From an uncultured Saprospiraceae bacterium (lineage in GTDB: Bacteria; Bacteroidota; Bacteroidia; Chitinophagales; Saprospiraceae): 36,207 nt of DNA. The stretch is taken from positions 1 through 36,207 of the forward strand of contig CALKXE010000200.1 of NCBI GenBank assembly GCA_938003955.1, written 5' to 3'. The notes below the pieces were generated by a model that saw only the letters and a program-made list of their open reading frames with translations, was not told where the DNA came from and did not search any database. Below are positions 25,831 to 34,252 of the stretch, one piece after another. The position numbers and the translations under genes were made by a program. Positions within the stretch are counted from its first letter, which is position 1; every line of letters begins with the position of its first letter.

Positions 25831-26309
25831 TTTACCAAAGAATTCAAGTCTTTACCCAGCACTTAACGCTTTTTAAGAAAAAATATCCTAAACAGCCCTA
25901 AACTCACCTCCGCAAGCTTCGGTTCAAACATAGTTCTGTTTTTAACGGAGATTTATCCTTAAAAAACTATGCTGACTAAGGACAAAATTTATCCAAACTA
26001 AATCTTATAAAATTTAATTAAGTTGATTTCATATAACCTTTACTACTTCTGAATACCTCTAGTTCTGTTTGACTGATTGATTGAGTTTTCTGTATTGTTG
26101 CTTATGTTTCGTGTTCAGCCCTATCTCGTTTTTCTTGATAGTGCTACCGCGTGAATTCTACAGTACTGAGCGATTATGATTGGTATCTATTTCTTCAAAG
26201 TCCTATGAGACATTTATCATATTCGCTATACTCTAAATGGAAAGATGCTACGATTCGGTTATTTTTAGATTAAATAGGTACAATATCAATTCCAATAAAC
26301 AACTCTAAT

Positions 26310-26356
26310 ATCTTGCCCATATAAGGGTAAGACAGAAGAAAGGGTTGAACACGTAT
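26310..26356 (+). repeat. Copy of the ATCTTGCCC...GAACACGTAT dispersed repeat
   Basis: The 47-bp unit aligns with 6016-6065 with a few substitutions and small gaps: both start ATCTTGCCC, share GGGTAAGACAG and GAAAGGG, and end TGAACACGT. It lies downstream of mutS2. Confidence 0.7.
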
Positions 26357-26422
26357 CGATGGCTTTTTTGCCGTCACTACCCATAATAACGTAAGAATAA
26401 GCAATTACTGCGAAGAGCTCAC

Positions 26423-28807
26423 TTACATCTCTATATACGTAACTCCATCACCACCCGCCTCATCTGCAGGGTGCCAATACTTCCTTACATCTCTATATTC
26501 TTTGATTATCTTTAATACAACTTTCTTAAGAGCACCACTACCTTTACCGTGTATTACGGTAAGTTGTGAGGCATTGTTGACGATAGCCTTGTCAAGAAAT
26601 GCCGTAACGTAAGCTTCGGCATCGGTTTTAGTGTATCCTCTAATGTCTAGTTTGTTCTCGAAATTAGATGACTTGGCTACTCCTTCCGTGTTGATAGAGC
26701 GCTTTCTATATTCTATAGGAGCACCAGTAGGGAGTAATTCCGCTAGGGGAACTTCCATATTAAGAAAGCCCATTTCCAAAGTGGCTTTGTTTTTTTGAAT
26801 TTTGACGATTTTTCCTGAACCACCACCAGATCTCATTTTTACGAAACTACCTACTTTTAGTTCCATATTAATATTGGCAGTATCTCCATAGTAGACTTCA
26901 TCTTGCAGTTGCTCTACTTCTTGTTGTACTTTTTTTCTAGACTCTCTATGTTGTTTCGCTTTTCTTTTTGCTTCGTCGAGATCTTTAGCTTTTTTAAGTT
27001 CTTTGATCACGTTATCCAGTTCTCTGTTTTCGTGATTTACTTCAATGAGCTTCGCCTCTTTTTTCTGGAGCTTTAGCTTCTTTCTTCTGAACTCCAATTC
27101 TTTATGTAACTCGTTATAAGACTTGAGCATTTTGTCAAGTTTATCTTCTTTTTCTAAGAGGGTAGCCAGACGAGTTTCTACTTCCTTTCTCTCAGACTGA
27201 AGATTGGTAAGCAGTTCGTCAATGGCTTTTTCATTTTTTCCAGTTTTATGCCTTGCATATTTTAAAACATGTTTGCTAAGCCCAGATTTTTCTGCGATTT
27301 CATATGCAAAAGAACTACCTGGTTTTCCAACGATAAGCTGGTATGTTGGTGAGAGTTTTCCTTTGTCAAATTCCATTGACCCATTTAGGATTCCTTTAGA
27401 TTTGAAGGCATAGTATTTTAGGTTCGAATAGTGGGTAGTAATAACCCCAAAAGCCTCTTGATAATTTAACTGTCTCAGGATAGCTTCAGCGATGGCGCCT
27501 CCAATTTTTGGATCAGTTCCACTACCGAATTCATCAATTAATACGAGCGTATCCTTATCCGCTTTGTCGAGAAAAAACTTCATGTTTTTCAATCGACTAC
27601 TGTATGTACTCAGATCATCTTCGAGAGATTGTTGATCTCCGATATCCGTAAATATATTCTTGAATATTCCGATTTTACTATTCTGGTCAGCGGGGATATG
27701 CATTCCGAATTGTACCATCAATTGAAGGAGTCCAACTGATTTCATGGTTACGGATTTACCTCCAGCATTGGGCCCAGAGAGCACTAACAATCTATTAGGT
27801 CCTCTAAGCTCTAGATCAAACGGAACGGTCTCCTTGTTGATCGCATTATTTTTCAGTAGTAATAATGGATTGTATGCTTTCTTAAATCCAAAATATGGCT
27901 TGTCGACCAAGAGCGGTTTCTGAGCATCCATAGTAGAGGCTACTCTTGATTTTGCTCTTATGATATCAAGTCGAATAAGTACTTTTTCAATGATTGTTAA
28001 TTCTTCTGCATAAGGTCTTATTTTATCGCAAAGTGCTCTTAATACCTTGTATATTTCTTGCTTTTTATCAGTGTATAGATTGAAGATTGCGTTGTTGATT
28101 GGCATGACTTCTGCGGGCTCTAGAAAGACTGTTTTTCCAGTAGCGGATTCGTCATGGATGACACCATCTATTTTCCTTTTATATCCAGCGTCTACAGTAA
28201 GTACCCGTCTGCCATTTCTAAGACTTTCGTTGTTTTCGGATAACATTCCTTCACCACCATATCTCTTAAGTGCTTGTCCAAATACTGTGTCTAATTCCCG
28301 TTCCTTGCTTCTGATAGCTTTATGGATCTTCATCAGCTCAGGTGAAGCATCTGGTCTTACGTCTCCCTTAACATCCAGTACTCTATCGATTTCTTTAAGT
28401 AGATTTGGATCGATTTCTATTTCTCTGTATATCTCATGAATGAGGGGATACATTTTAGAATTCGCGCCATCACCAAAGTATTCGATAAGTAATTTAGCGA
28501 TAGAGATCAGTTTGTATATTCGACGAATAGATTCGATGGACAAAACGTAGCCTATCTTCTTTAGCATAGGTACATCGGCTGATACACTTTCATACGCTTC
28601 TAGAGGAATAGTACTTCCATCTTCTATGGCCTTTCTCCATTGATCTACTTCATCCAGTTTTCTTTGGATCTGATCAATTTCGATCATAAAGCCCTGATTA
28701 AATAGCGTCTCTCTCGCTTTCTCTCCTAATAAAGCATTATCGACCAACTCTACCACTTTGTCAAACTCTACCTTCTCGAATATATCTTTTGGATATGTCT
28801 TTATCAT
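26423..28807 (-). CDS. mutS2: Endonuclease MutS2 (MutS core ATPase plus Smr domain)
   Basis: ATG 28807 (MIKTYPKDIF) is chosen because it gives the usual 794-residue length and leaves 46 bp after the upstream kinase gene; a longer frame would overlap that gene. The MutS core runs from the start. The ABC-type ATPase shows Walker A GPNAGGKS (about 345-352) and Walker B TLVLIDEFGSGTDP (about 420-433), followed by a TTHYSNLK switch region. A long Lys/Glu-rich coiled coil covers about 533-640, then a KOW-like segment (about 650-700). The C-terminal Smr nuclease domain has LDIRG (720-724) and HGKGSG (753-758). MutS2 suppresses recombination in some bacteria and acts on collided ribosomes in Bacillus; the role here is not known. 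It is probably co-transcribed with the ROK kinase. Confidence 0.95.
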   Translation of the reverse strand: MIKTYPKDIFEKVEFDKVVELVDNALLGEKARETLFNQGFMIEIDQIQRKLDEVDQWRKAIEDGSTIPLEAYESVSADVPMLKKIGYVLSIESIRRIYKLISIAKLLIEYFGDGANSKMYPLIHEIYREIEIDPNLLKEIDRVLDVKGDVRPDASPELMKIHKAIRSKERELDTVFGQALKRYGGEGMLSENNESLRNGRRVLTVDAGYKRKIDGVIHDESATGKTVFLEPAEVMPINNAIFNLYTDKKQEIYKVLRALCDKIRPYAEELTIIEKVLIRLDIIRAKSRVASTMDAQKPLLVDKPYFGFKKAYNPLLLLKNNAINKETVPFDLELRGPNRLLVLSGPNAGGKSVTMKSVGLLQLMVQFGMHIPADQNSKIGIFKNIFTDIGDQQSLEDDLSTYSSRLKNMKFFLDKADKDTLVLIDEFGSGTDPKIGGAIAEAILRQLNYQEAFGVITTHYSNLKYYAFKSKGILNGSMEFDKGKLSPTYQLIVGKPGSSFAYEIAEKSGLSKHVLKYARHKTGKNEKAIDELLTNLQSERKEVETRLATLLEKEDKLDKMLKSYNELHKELEFRRKKLKLQKKEAKLIEVNHENRELDNVIKELKKAKDLDEAKRKAKQHRESRKKVQQEVEQLQDEVYYGDTANINMELKVGSFVKMRSGGGSGKIVKIQKNKATLEMGFLNMEVPLAELLPTGAPIEYRKRSINTEGVAKSSNFENKLDIRGYTKTDAEAYVTAFLDKAIVNNASQLTVIHGKGSGALKKVVLKIIKEYRDVRKYWHPADEAGGDGVTYIEM

Positions 28808-28853
28808 TTTTATGCTCTGTATTATTCTAGGTTTGTTGCTTATTGTTCTCTGA

Positions 28854-29762
28854 TTACCAAAGGAGTGCAGCACCAAAAACGCCAGCACTATCTCCTAGTT
28901 TTGGCTTGAGAAAAGTAGCCTCAACCTTATCATTAAAGATATATGGTGTAGTCGCTTCTACAGCTCTATCTAATAAGTCTGGTATGTTTCCCACACCTCC
29001 TCCGAGTATAACGATTTCTGGGTCGATGGTGTTCAATATATTTGAAATTGCTTTGCCAAAATTATCAACCATATAGTTAATGGTTTGTGTAGCAAGGGGA
29101 TCTTCTCCATTTTGATGTCGTGCAGATATCTCTTTAAGTGATTTCTTGATTCCAGATATTTCCTCATAATATCGCTCTAATGCTGGTCCAGCGATTACTT
29201 TTTCGACACAGCCTTTTTTACCACAATAGCAATCTACGCCATCAGGATCTAGCACATTATGTCCCCATTCTCCAGCGATACCATGCCGACCATTGATTAC
29301 ATTACCGTTGATTACTAATCCACCACCAACACCTGTACCCATTATGACTCCAAATACAACTTGCGGTTGCGGGTCAATGTCTGCTACTGCACCCATAACG
29401 GTTTCAGCTACAGCAAAACAATTAGCATCATTACTCGTCCTAAACTCCAATCCTGATAATTGCTCTAAGTCCTTTCTTAATTCCTTACCTATAAGACAAA
29501 GGGTATTAGAGTTTTTCATTTTGTCGGTCGTAGGATCGATCACTCCTGGAGTACCCATACCAATATGCGTAGGTTTTAGACCTGATTCTTCTTGCAATTT
29601 TAGGATTACTGAATGGATCTGATTTACAATATGTTCGTATCCTTTTTTCTGTTCTGTAGGAAGTCTTAATCTAGCAATAGTCTTATTATTATCTTCTGAA
29701 TCTAGTATTACGCCTTCTATCTTTGTTCCCCCAAGATCAATGCCCCATTTGTACCTCATCAT
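28854..29762 (-). CDS. ROK family sugar kinase (glucokinase/fructokinase-like)
   Basis: The 302-residue protein has the ROK arrangement. An N-terminal ATP phosphate-binding motif GIDLGGTKIEGV is followed by GMGTPGVID, SNDANCFAVAE (the Asp is the likely catalytic base) and IMGTGVGGGLVINGN. The zinc-binding signature follows: GH near GIAGEWGHNVL, then CYCGKKGCVE. GGGVG and a C-terminal GAALLW close the fold. ROK kinases phosphorylate glucose, fructose, ManNAc or other hexoses; the substrate is not distinguishable here. ATG 29762 (or the adjacent 29759) is preferred over the TTG at 29786, because the TTG lies within the -7 element and the purine run AAAGAGA sits just before 29762. mutS2 follows after 46 bp. 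Confidence 0.93.
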   Translation of the reverse strand: MMRYKWGIDLGGTKIEGVILDSEDNNKTIARLRLPTEQKKGYEHIVNQIHSVILKLQEESGLKPTHIGMGTPGVIDPTTDKMKNSNTLCLIGKELRKDLEQLSGLEFRTSNDANCFAVAETVMGAVADIDPQPQVVFGVIMGTGVGGGLVINGNVINGRHGIAGEWGHNVLDPDGVDCYCGKKGCVEKVIAGPALERYYEEISGIKKSLKEISARHQNGEDPLATQTINYMVDNFGKAISNILNTIDPEIVILGGGVGNIPDLLDRAVEATTPYIFNDKVEATFLKPKLGDSAGVFGAALLW

Positions 29763-29783
29763 AATTATTTCTCTTTCGTAATC

Positions 29784-29791
29784 CAAAGTTA
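29784..29791 (-). promoter_or_regulatory. -7 promoter element (TAACTTTG) of the ROK kinase-mutS2 operon
   Basis: On the minus strand 29791-29784 reads TAACTTTG, an exact TAnnTTTG, placing the start near 29778 with a leader of about 16 nt before ATG 29762. No clear TTG is present at -33. Confidence 0.45.
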
Positions 29792-29861
29792 TAAGAATAA
29801 AGGAAAGATAAAAGGCATGATCAGATGTTTAATTATTATGCTACATAATTGCAACGTTTCA

Positions 29862-29869
29862 TATATTTG
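29862..29869 (+). promoter_or_regulatory. -7 promoter element (TATATTTG) of the Kelch-cargo gene
   Basis: TATATTTG fits TAnnTTTG and lies 47 bp before ATG 29917. A start near 29875 would give a leader of about 42 nt. The -33 region lacks an obvious TTG. Confidence 0.4.
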
Positions 29870-29916
29870 ATTACTCTTAAATATTGAATACTATGTTCGA
29901 AACATAAAAACTTCAA

Positions 29917-31167
29917 ATGATTTATAAGAATTTCATACTAATATTTTTAGTGTCTCTATTTTCAAGTTTTATTTATTGTCAAGAATGGGAATCGGTTAGC
30001 TCATTTTCGGATGACATTTTAATACACCATGCGATTGGTTTTAGCTTCAATGAGAAAGGATATATTGTAACGGGGAGTGATACGACTGTAGCCTCGAAGA
30101 AATTTTTCATGTATGATTCTTATACAGATACTTGGACGCAAAAGGAAGATTTTCCAGGAGAGCAGAGATCCTATGCTATTGGCGACTTTTATGAAGGCAA
30201 ACAATATATTGGTTTTGGAGTTAATTTTGAGTCTACTACAAATGATTCATTCCTTAATGATCTCTGGTCTTATGATCCGGTCAATGATTCTTGGGAGGAA
30301 TTAGCGGAATGCCCATGCTCAGGAAGAATGCATCCATCTTTCAATGCGTTGGATGGGAAAATTTATGTTGGTCTTGGAAATGTTAATACTGGTGATACAG
30401 ATGACTTTTGGGCTTATGATATTGAAACAAACAGTTGGAGTCAAAAAGCCGATTTTATTGGAGGAGAACGTCATCATCCATATCACTTTACTTTAGGAGA
30501 ATCTGTTTATGTTGGTCTCGGTCATAATCATCAGATGCATGATGTCAAGAAGGATTGGTTTAGGTATGATGCTCAGAGTGATACGTGGACTCAACTTGAT
30601 GATCTCCCTGCCGAAGGTAGGGTAGCGGGGACACAGTTACATCATGAAGGATATGGATATGCACTAAGTGGACAAGGGGAAGACCTTACTGGAGGCTTTC
30701 ATCATCCAATGGAAAGTGGTGAGTTCTGGAAGTATGATCCACAAACTGATACTTGGGAAGAATTGACGCCGCATCCTGGGAAATCAAGATTCGCTCCAGC
30801 TTCATTTATTATAGATGATTATGCATATATAATTTCTGGATTGTTTTTGGGTGATGAGCAATCTCATGTGATGAGAGTAAAGTTAGAAGATGTAAGTATT
30901 AATACTGAAGAAATTGTAGCACTCGATTTCAAAGTATTCCCAAGCCCAGCATCAAATTATATAAATATTTCGATTGGGAATAGACTGGTTTCTGCATCTA
31001 ATAATATAGAAATACGTCGTATTGATAGTAAGTCAATCTCAATTTATAAAGTCAATAGCGAAAGCTCAATTGATATATCTGATTTAGCAAATGGGGTTTA
31101 CAATTTAAGCGTTGTTATAGATGGAAAAGTATATAATAAAATATTTACAAAAGTAACCCAGTATTGA
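29917..31167 (+). CDS. Secreted Kelch-repeat protein with T9SS type A sorting domain
   Basis: The 416-residue protein has a signal peptide (about 1-21, cleavage near IYCQE). At least five Kelch-type blades follow, each pairing a YD..tdtW motif with a glycine-rich strand: YDSYTDTWTQKEDFPG, YDPVNDSWEELAECP, YDIETNSWSQKADFIGG, YDAQSDTWTQLDDLPAEG, YDPQTDTWEELTPHPG. Together they predict a beta-propeller over about residues 25-325. The C-terminus (VFPSPASNYINISIG ... NGVYNLSVVIDGKVYNKIF) is a T9SS type A sorting domain. Function is binding or structural by analogy only. It is divergent from the ROK kinase gene and convergent with the histidine-kinase gene. Confidence 0.9.
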   Translation: MIYKNFILIFLVSLFSSFIYCQEWESVSSFSDDILIHHAIGFSFNEKGYIVTGSDTTVASKKFFMYDSYTDTWTQKEDFPGEQRSYAIGDFYEGKQYIGFGVNFESTTNDSFLNDLWSYDPVNDSWEELAECPCSGRMHPSFNALDGKIYVGLGNVNTGDTDDFWAYDIETNSWSQKADFIGGERHHPYHFTLGESVYVGLGHNHQMHDVKKDWFRYDAQSDTWTQLDDLPAEGRVAGTQLHHEGYGYALSGQGEDLTGGFHHPMESGEFWKYDPQTDTWEELTPHPGKSRFAPASFIIDDYAYIISGLFLGDEQSHVMRVKLEDVSINTEEIVALDFKVFPSPASNYINISIGNRLVSASNNIEIRRIDSKSISIYKVNSESSIDISDLANGVYNLSVVIDGKVYNKIFTKVTQY

Positions 31168-31294
31168 TCTCACTACGTATCAAGACCGACCATCAATATT
31201 CCCAAACCGCCGATAACTTTTGGTAAGAACTGGTAAGCTTAATTGTAATATGAAATAATCATTAAAGATGTACATTCATAAAAAACAAAAATAC

Positions 31295-33079
31295 CTACTT
31301 ATACCTCACATGTATCAGCGTACTCGTACCATTACCATCGGAAGATTCTGTACTTAGCTGACCTTTCAGATAGTTAATTCTTGATCGGATGTTCTCTAAG
31401 CCCATTCCTTTTCTGGCCAAGTTTTGTGGATCATAACCTACACCATCATCTTCGAACTGGATCACCATTTCATCATCTTCAGTATTGATTTGGATGAGTA
31501 TTTCTTTTGCTTTTGCGTGTTTGATCGTATTGTGAAGTAGTTCCTGTATCACTCTGTAAATAGATAGAGAAATCATCGTCGGTATTTTGTCTGGAATGCT
31601 ATAATATTGAAAGTCGATTTCTGGATATGTCTCATCATCGAACCTATTGAAGAGATCTTTCAGTGCTGGAATAAGCCCAAGCTCTGAAAGTGCACCAGGC
31701 TGCAGATTTTGAGAAATAGATCGTACTTCGTTTACAGCGGTATCAAGCATTTTATTCGCTGATTTGTATTCTTTGAGTTCTCCTACATCGTCCATTTTTG
31801 CTTGGACACTATCAAATTGCAATTTGATCGTACTTAGTAATCCTCCAAGACTATCATGTAAATCTTTTGATATCCTTTCTCTTTCTATTTCTTGGCCTTC
31901 AAGCATGGACTGCATGCCACTGATCTTTATATTATCTTCTAGTTCTCGTATTTTCTGCCCGCTAATTTCTTGTTTTTGACCGTTTATGATCTCCTCAGCT
32001 CTTATTTTTTGCCTGTAGAAATTGATAATATAATATAGCAGTGCCAACAGCATAACCAGTCCTGCAGTCAAAATATACATGGCACTTCGTTGCTGTTTGT
32101 TTTTCTCTTCTACAGACTCTACATCAAGTTCTAGTTTCTTATTGTCTTCTTCTTGTTCGTCTACTTTATAGTATACTGCAAATTTATTCTGAGATTCGAT
32201 TCTATCCTTATTTAGTATGCTATCATTAAGCTCTGAGTATTTTTTCGAATAGATATATGCATTCTTAAAGTCCTTTTTCTCTTCATAGATCCCAGTAGTT
32301 GTACTGTAGAGCAATCTTCTGTGCGTGTTGAATGGCTTGAGAGAAACAAACTCTTCGGACTCCATCATGTACTTTAATGCGCGATCGAGATTTCCTCTTT
32401 TTTGATTGATCTCTCCAAGGTAGTATAGACTTTTACTCATGCTTTCACTATCTCGCATTTGGCCACTCAGTTTGACAGACTGGATTGCGATCAATTCTGC
32501 AGAATCTAATTCATTCAATGTCTCGTAGGACCCTATTTTATGGATTAGGAATTCAATGTGAAGAATAGAATCACGAAGTTCGTTGTTGAGCTCTATTGCT
32601 TTGTTTAGATATTTTAGTTCCATCTCTGGGTCTACTTTATCTCTATATAATTGACTGATGTAATAGTTGATGTATGTGATGTTTTTAAGATCCCCAATTT
32701 TTGTAAAATAAGATAATGCCTTTGTTAACGACTGTAGGGATTCCTGGTAATATCCTGATTGCAGGTACTCTATCCCAATAGCCTTATCGATCCTCCCCAT
32801 CATGAAGCTATCTCTCAGTATGCTATAGTATTCTCTTGAGTTTACATAGTTTTTGAAAGCATTACCAGAATTATCAAAATTTTCCGCTTCAAACTGAGCC
32901 AATAGGAAATATGATGCAGCAAGATTTTCCTTGTTTCTGCTGATCTGGGCATCCTTCAACATTTGTTCAAGATCTGTTACTTTGTAAGTAGAATCTAGAT
33001 CTATCTGACCAAACATAGCCGAATAAGCTATTGGTAAAAATAGAATAGTAATATAAAATCTATTTAGGGAGATGTTCAT
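31295..33079 (-). CDS. TPR-containing sensor histidine kinase (HisKA_3/NarL-type)
   Basis: ATG 33079 (MNISLNRFYI...) is chosen because it starts a signal/anchor segment; a longer frame from 33118 adds a non-signal extension ending in the repeat region. The 594-residue product has a periplasmic TPR-like helical array (about 45-300), one transmembrane helix (about 331-352) and a coiled-coil linker (about 355-400). The HisKA_3 dimerisation/phospho-acceptor region ERISKDLHDSLGGLLSTIK (His408) follows. The HATPase has an N-box QELLHNTIKHAKA (about 512) and G boxes FEDDGVGYD (about 542-550) and KGMGLENI (557-564). Such kinases normally pair with a LuxR/NarL-type regulator, but none lies within this window next to it. 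The signal is unknown. Confidence 0.9.
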   Translation of the reverse strand: MNISLNRFYITILFLPIAYSAMFGQIDLDSTYKVTDLEQMLKDAQISRNKENLAASYFLLAQFEAENFDNSGNAFKNYVNSREYYSILRDSFMMGRIDKAIGIEYLQSGYYQESLQSLTKALSYFTKIGDLKNITYINYYISQLYRDKVDPEMELKYLNKAIELNNELRDSILHIEFLIHKIGSYETLNELDSAELIAIQSVKLSGQMRDSESMSKSLYYLGEINQKRGNLDRALKYMMESEEFVSLKPFNTHRRLLYSTTTGIYEEKKDFKNAYIYSKKYSELNDSILNKDRIESQNKFAVYYKVDEQEEDNKKLELDVESVEEKNKQQRSAMYILTAGLVMLLALLYYIINFYRQKIRAEEIINGQKQEISGQKIRELEDNIKISGMQSMLEGQEIERERISKDLHDSLGGLLSTIKLQFDSVQAKMDDVGELKEYKSANKMLDTAVNEVRSISQNLQPGALSELGLIPALKDLFNRFDDETYPEIDFQYYSIPDKIPTMISLSIYRVIQELLHNTIKHAKAKEILIQINTEDDEMVIQFEDDGVGYDPQNLARKGMGLENIRSRINYLKGQLSTESSDGNGTSTLIHVRYK

Positions 33080-33120
33080 GTATAAAGGTGTTGATTGTAG
33101 AATATTACAAACAAACATTG

Positions 33121-33240
33121 GGCTTCGACTTCGCTCAGCCTAATGTTGGCTTCGCTCATTCTTTTGGGTTTTGACTTTGCTTAGTAAACGAATGTAATGT
33201 TTTTTTTTGGCTTCGTTTAGTTTTTGATTTTACTTAGTAA
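33121..33240. repeat. Imperfect repeats of a GGCTTCG(C/T)TCAG-like core
   Basis: The core occurs as GGCTTCGACTTCGCTCAG (33121), GGCTTCGCTCAT (33148), a degraded GACTTTGCTTAG (about 33173) and GGCTTCGTTTAG (33209), with variable spacers. The same core, opposite strand, makes the tandem array at 22075-22144. It lies just upstream of the histidine-kinase start. Confidence 0.65.
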
Positions 33241-33308
33241 CTCTTACTTCTGCACAATGTCGAATAGTCAAAAAGCGTAGCGCTCGACACATCGAAAAGC
33301 AAAGCAGT

Positions 33309-33608
33309 CTAATTTAATGAAATACTAGGAATAAACATACTAGAATCATGAAACATAATCTCAGAATAATTATAATCACAATACTTGGTCATCGGCAGTG
33401 ATTCTATATACTGGATCAATTCACTCTCATTATCTGCTTGGATGACGATCCATAATTTTGATCGATCAGCAGCAAGGGTATATGTTATTAATACACCTTG
33501 ATTGAATAGTTTGTCTACAATCATTCTCTGTCTTGGAATCTGCTCTTGCATTTCCATTGAAAACGGTGCTAATACGCACTCTATCATATATTTTTTATAC
33601 TGAGCCAT
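33309..33608 (-). CDS. Small muconolactone-isomerase-like (YciI-like) protein
   Basis: The 99-residue protein resembles the dimeric alpha/beta-barrel family that includes muconolactone delta-isomerase and YciI. It shows a first helix RQRMIVDKLFNQGVLITY, then a strand KLWIVIQADNESELIQYI, then LPMTKYCDYNYSEI, matching the usual 'W-x-x-x-D-x-x-S-x-D-E-L ... LPL-F-P-Y' order. Catalytic residues of true muconolactone isomerase are not confirmed, and no catechol pathway genes are nearby, so a different role is likely. It starts 3 bp after the stop of the lipoprotein gene, so the two are probably co-transcribed. Confidence 0.7.
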   Translation of the reverse strand: MAQYKKYMIECVLAPFSMEMQEQIPRQRMIVDKLFNQGVLITYTLAADRSKLWIVIQADNESELIQYIESLPMTKYCDYNYSEIMFHDSSMFIPSISLN

Positions 33609-33611
33609 AGT

Positions 33612-34139
33612 TTACATCTGATCAAATATACCGTAGCTGAAAGTCAATTTTGCATTGATATTACTAGGGACGAATGCTCGCGTTTTGATTCTTACTTCGA
33701 GATCTATTAATCCTTCTGAAAATACGTCTTTCACATCTATAAATGTATTAAACATAGTCACTTGATTCCTATTTCCAAAATCCGGTTCACTTGATTGGAA
33801 CATTCTAAATTTCTTGCTATTATCTATTCTTGATACGGCATACACCTCAATTCGTTGAATGAATGTCCAATCGATATTGTTGAAAACAGAAGTCACACTA
33901 GCATCCGCAGGGCTTATACTTACCACGTCATCTTGAGTTCTGTTAAATACATCTAAGTTTTCATCCAATCGAACATTAATATTTTTCAATTCGAAAAAAT
34001 GAGTTTCTATCGTATTAAGATTGCCTGGAATCTCGAAATCTCGTTCTACTGAAACGATGACCAATGGATCGACGCTGTCCTCACAAGAACTAATTGTCAT
34101 GAAAAGGCCTAAAATTATGATGTATATGTAATTCTTCAA
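33612..34139 (-). CDS. Outer-membrane lipoprotein of unknown function
   Basis: The 175-residue protein has a type II signal peptide with the lipobox ending TISSC; Cys19 is the acylated residue. It is followed by Glu and Asp, as in Bacteroidota lipoprotein export signals, so surface exposure is plausible. The mature part alternates beta-strands (VIVSVERDFEIPG, WTFIQRIEVYAVSR, DLEVRIKTRAFVP) like a small Ig-like or jelly-roll fold. I do not recognise the family. It precedes the muconolactone-isomerase-like gene by 3 bp and lies 113 bp downstream of the PorE-like gene on the same strand. That spacer holds TTTTTGCTTAGCAAAAA-type dyads but no T-tract terminator. Confidence 0.8.
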   Translation of the reverse strand: MKNYIYIIILGLFMTISSCEDSVDPLVIVSVERDFEIPGNLNTIETHFFELKNINVRLDENLDVFNRTQDDVVSISPADASVTSVFNNIDWTFIQRIEVYAVSRIDNSKKFRMFQSSEPDFGNRNQVTMFNTFIDVKDVFSEGLIDLEVRIKTRAFVPSNINAKLTFSYGIFDQM

Positions 34140-34252
34140 ATCTTATTTTTTTAATTTCTAACAACTTAACCAGCCAGCCCGCGAATGTGCCATTCTTTAT
34201 AATGGCCTTCGTGTTTTTGCTAAGCAAAAATCATTTGCTCCAAAGCTGAAAT

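Larger units (their letters stand above)
25479..26422. other. 944-bp spacer with inverted and dispersed repeats
   Basis: No real gene is supported. A 69-codon open frame at 25667-25876 is built largely from the inverted repeat and has no protein-like features. The spacer holds the 14-bp inverted repeat pair (25744-25830) and a copy of the ATCTTGCCC...GAACACGTAT repeat (26310-26356). The rest is AT-rich and featureless. No terminator with a T-tract was found for mutS2. Confidence 0.55.

Noticed and set aside
25667-25876. 69-codon plus-strand open frame
   Set aside because: It coincides with the inverted repeat and a hairpin, has no protein-like pattern, and its GC-rich codons come from repeat arms.
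28047-28439. 130-codon plus-strand open frame
   Set aside because: Antisense to the conserved MutS2 core; serine/leucine-rich shadow of that gene.
34140-34252. TTTTTGC/GCAAAAA and GCCATT/AATGGC dyads as a terminator of the PorE-like gene
   Set aside because: Neither stem is followed by a T-run on the minus strand, so termination is not supported.
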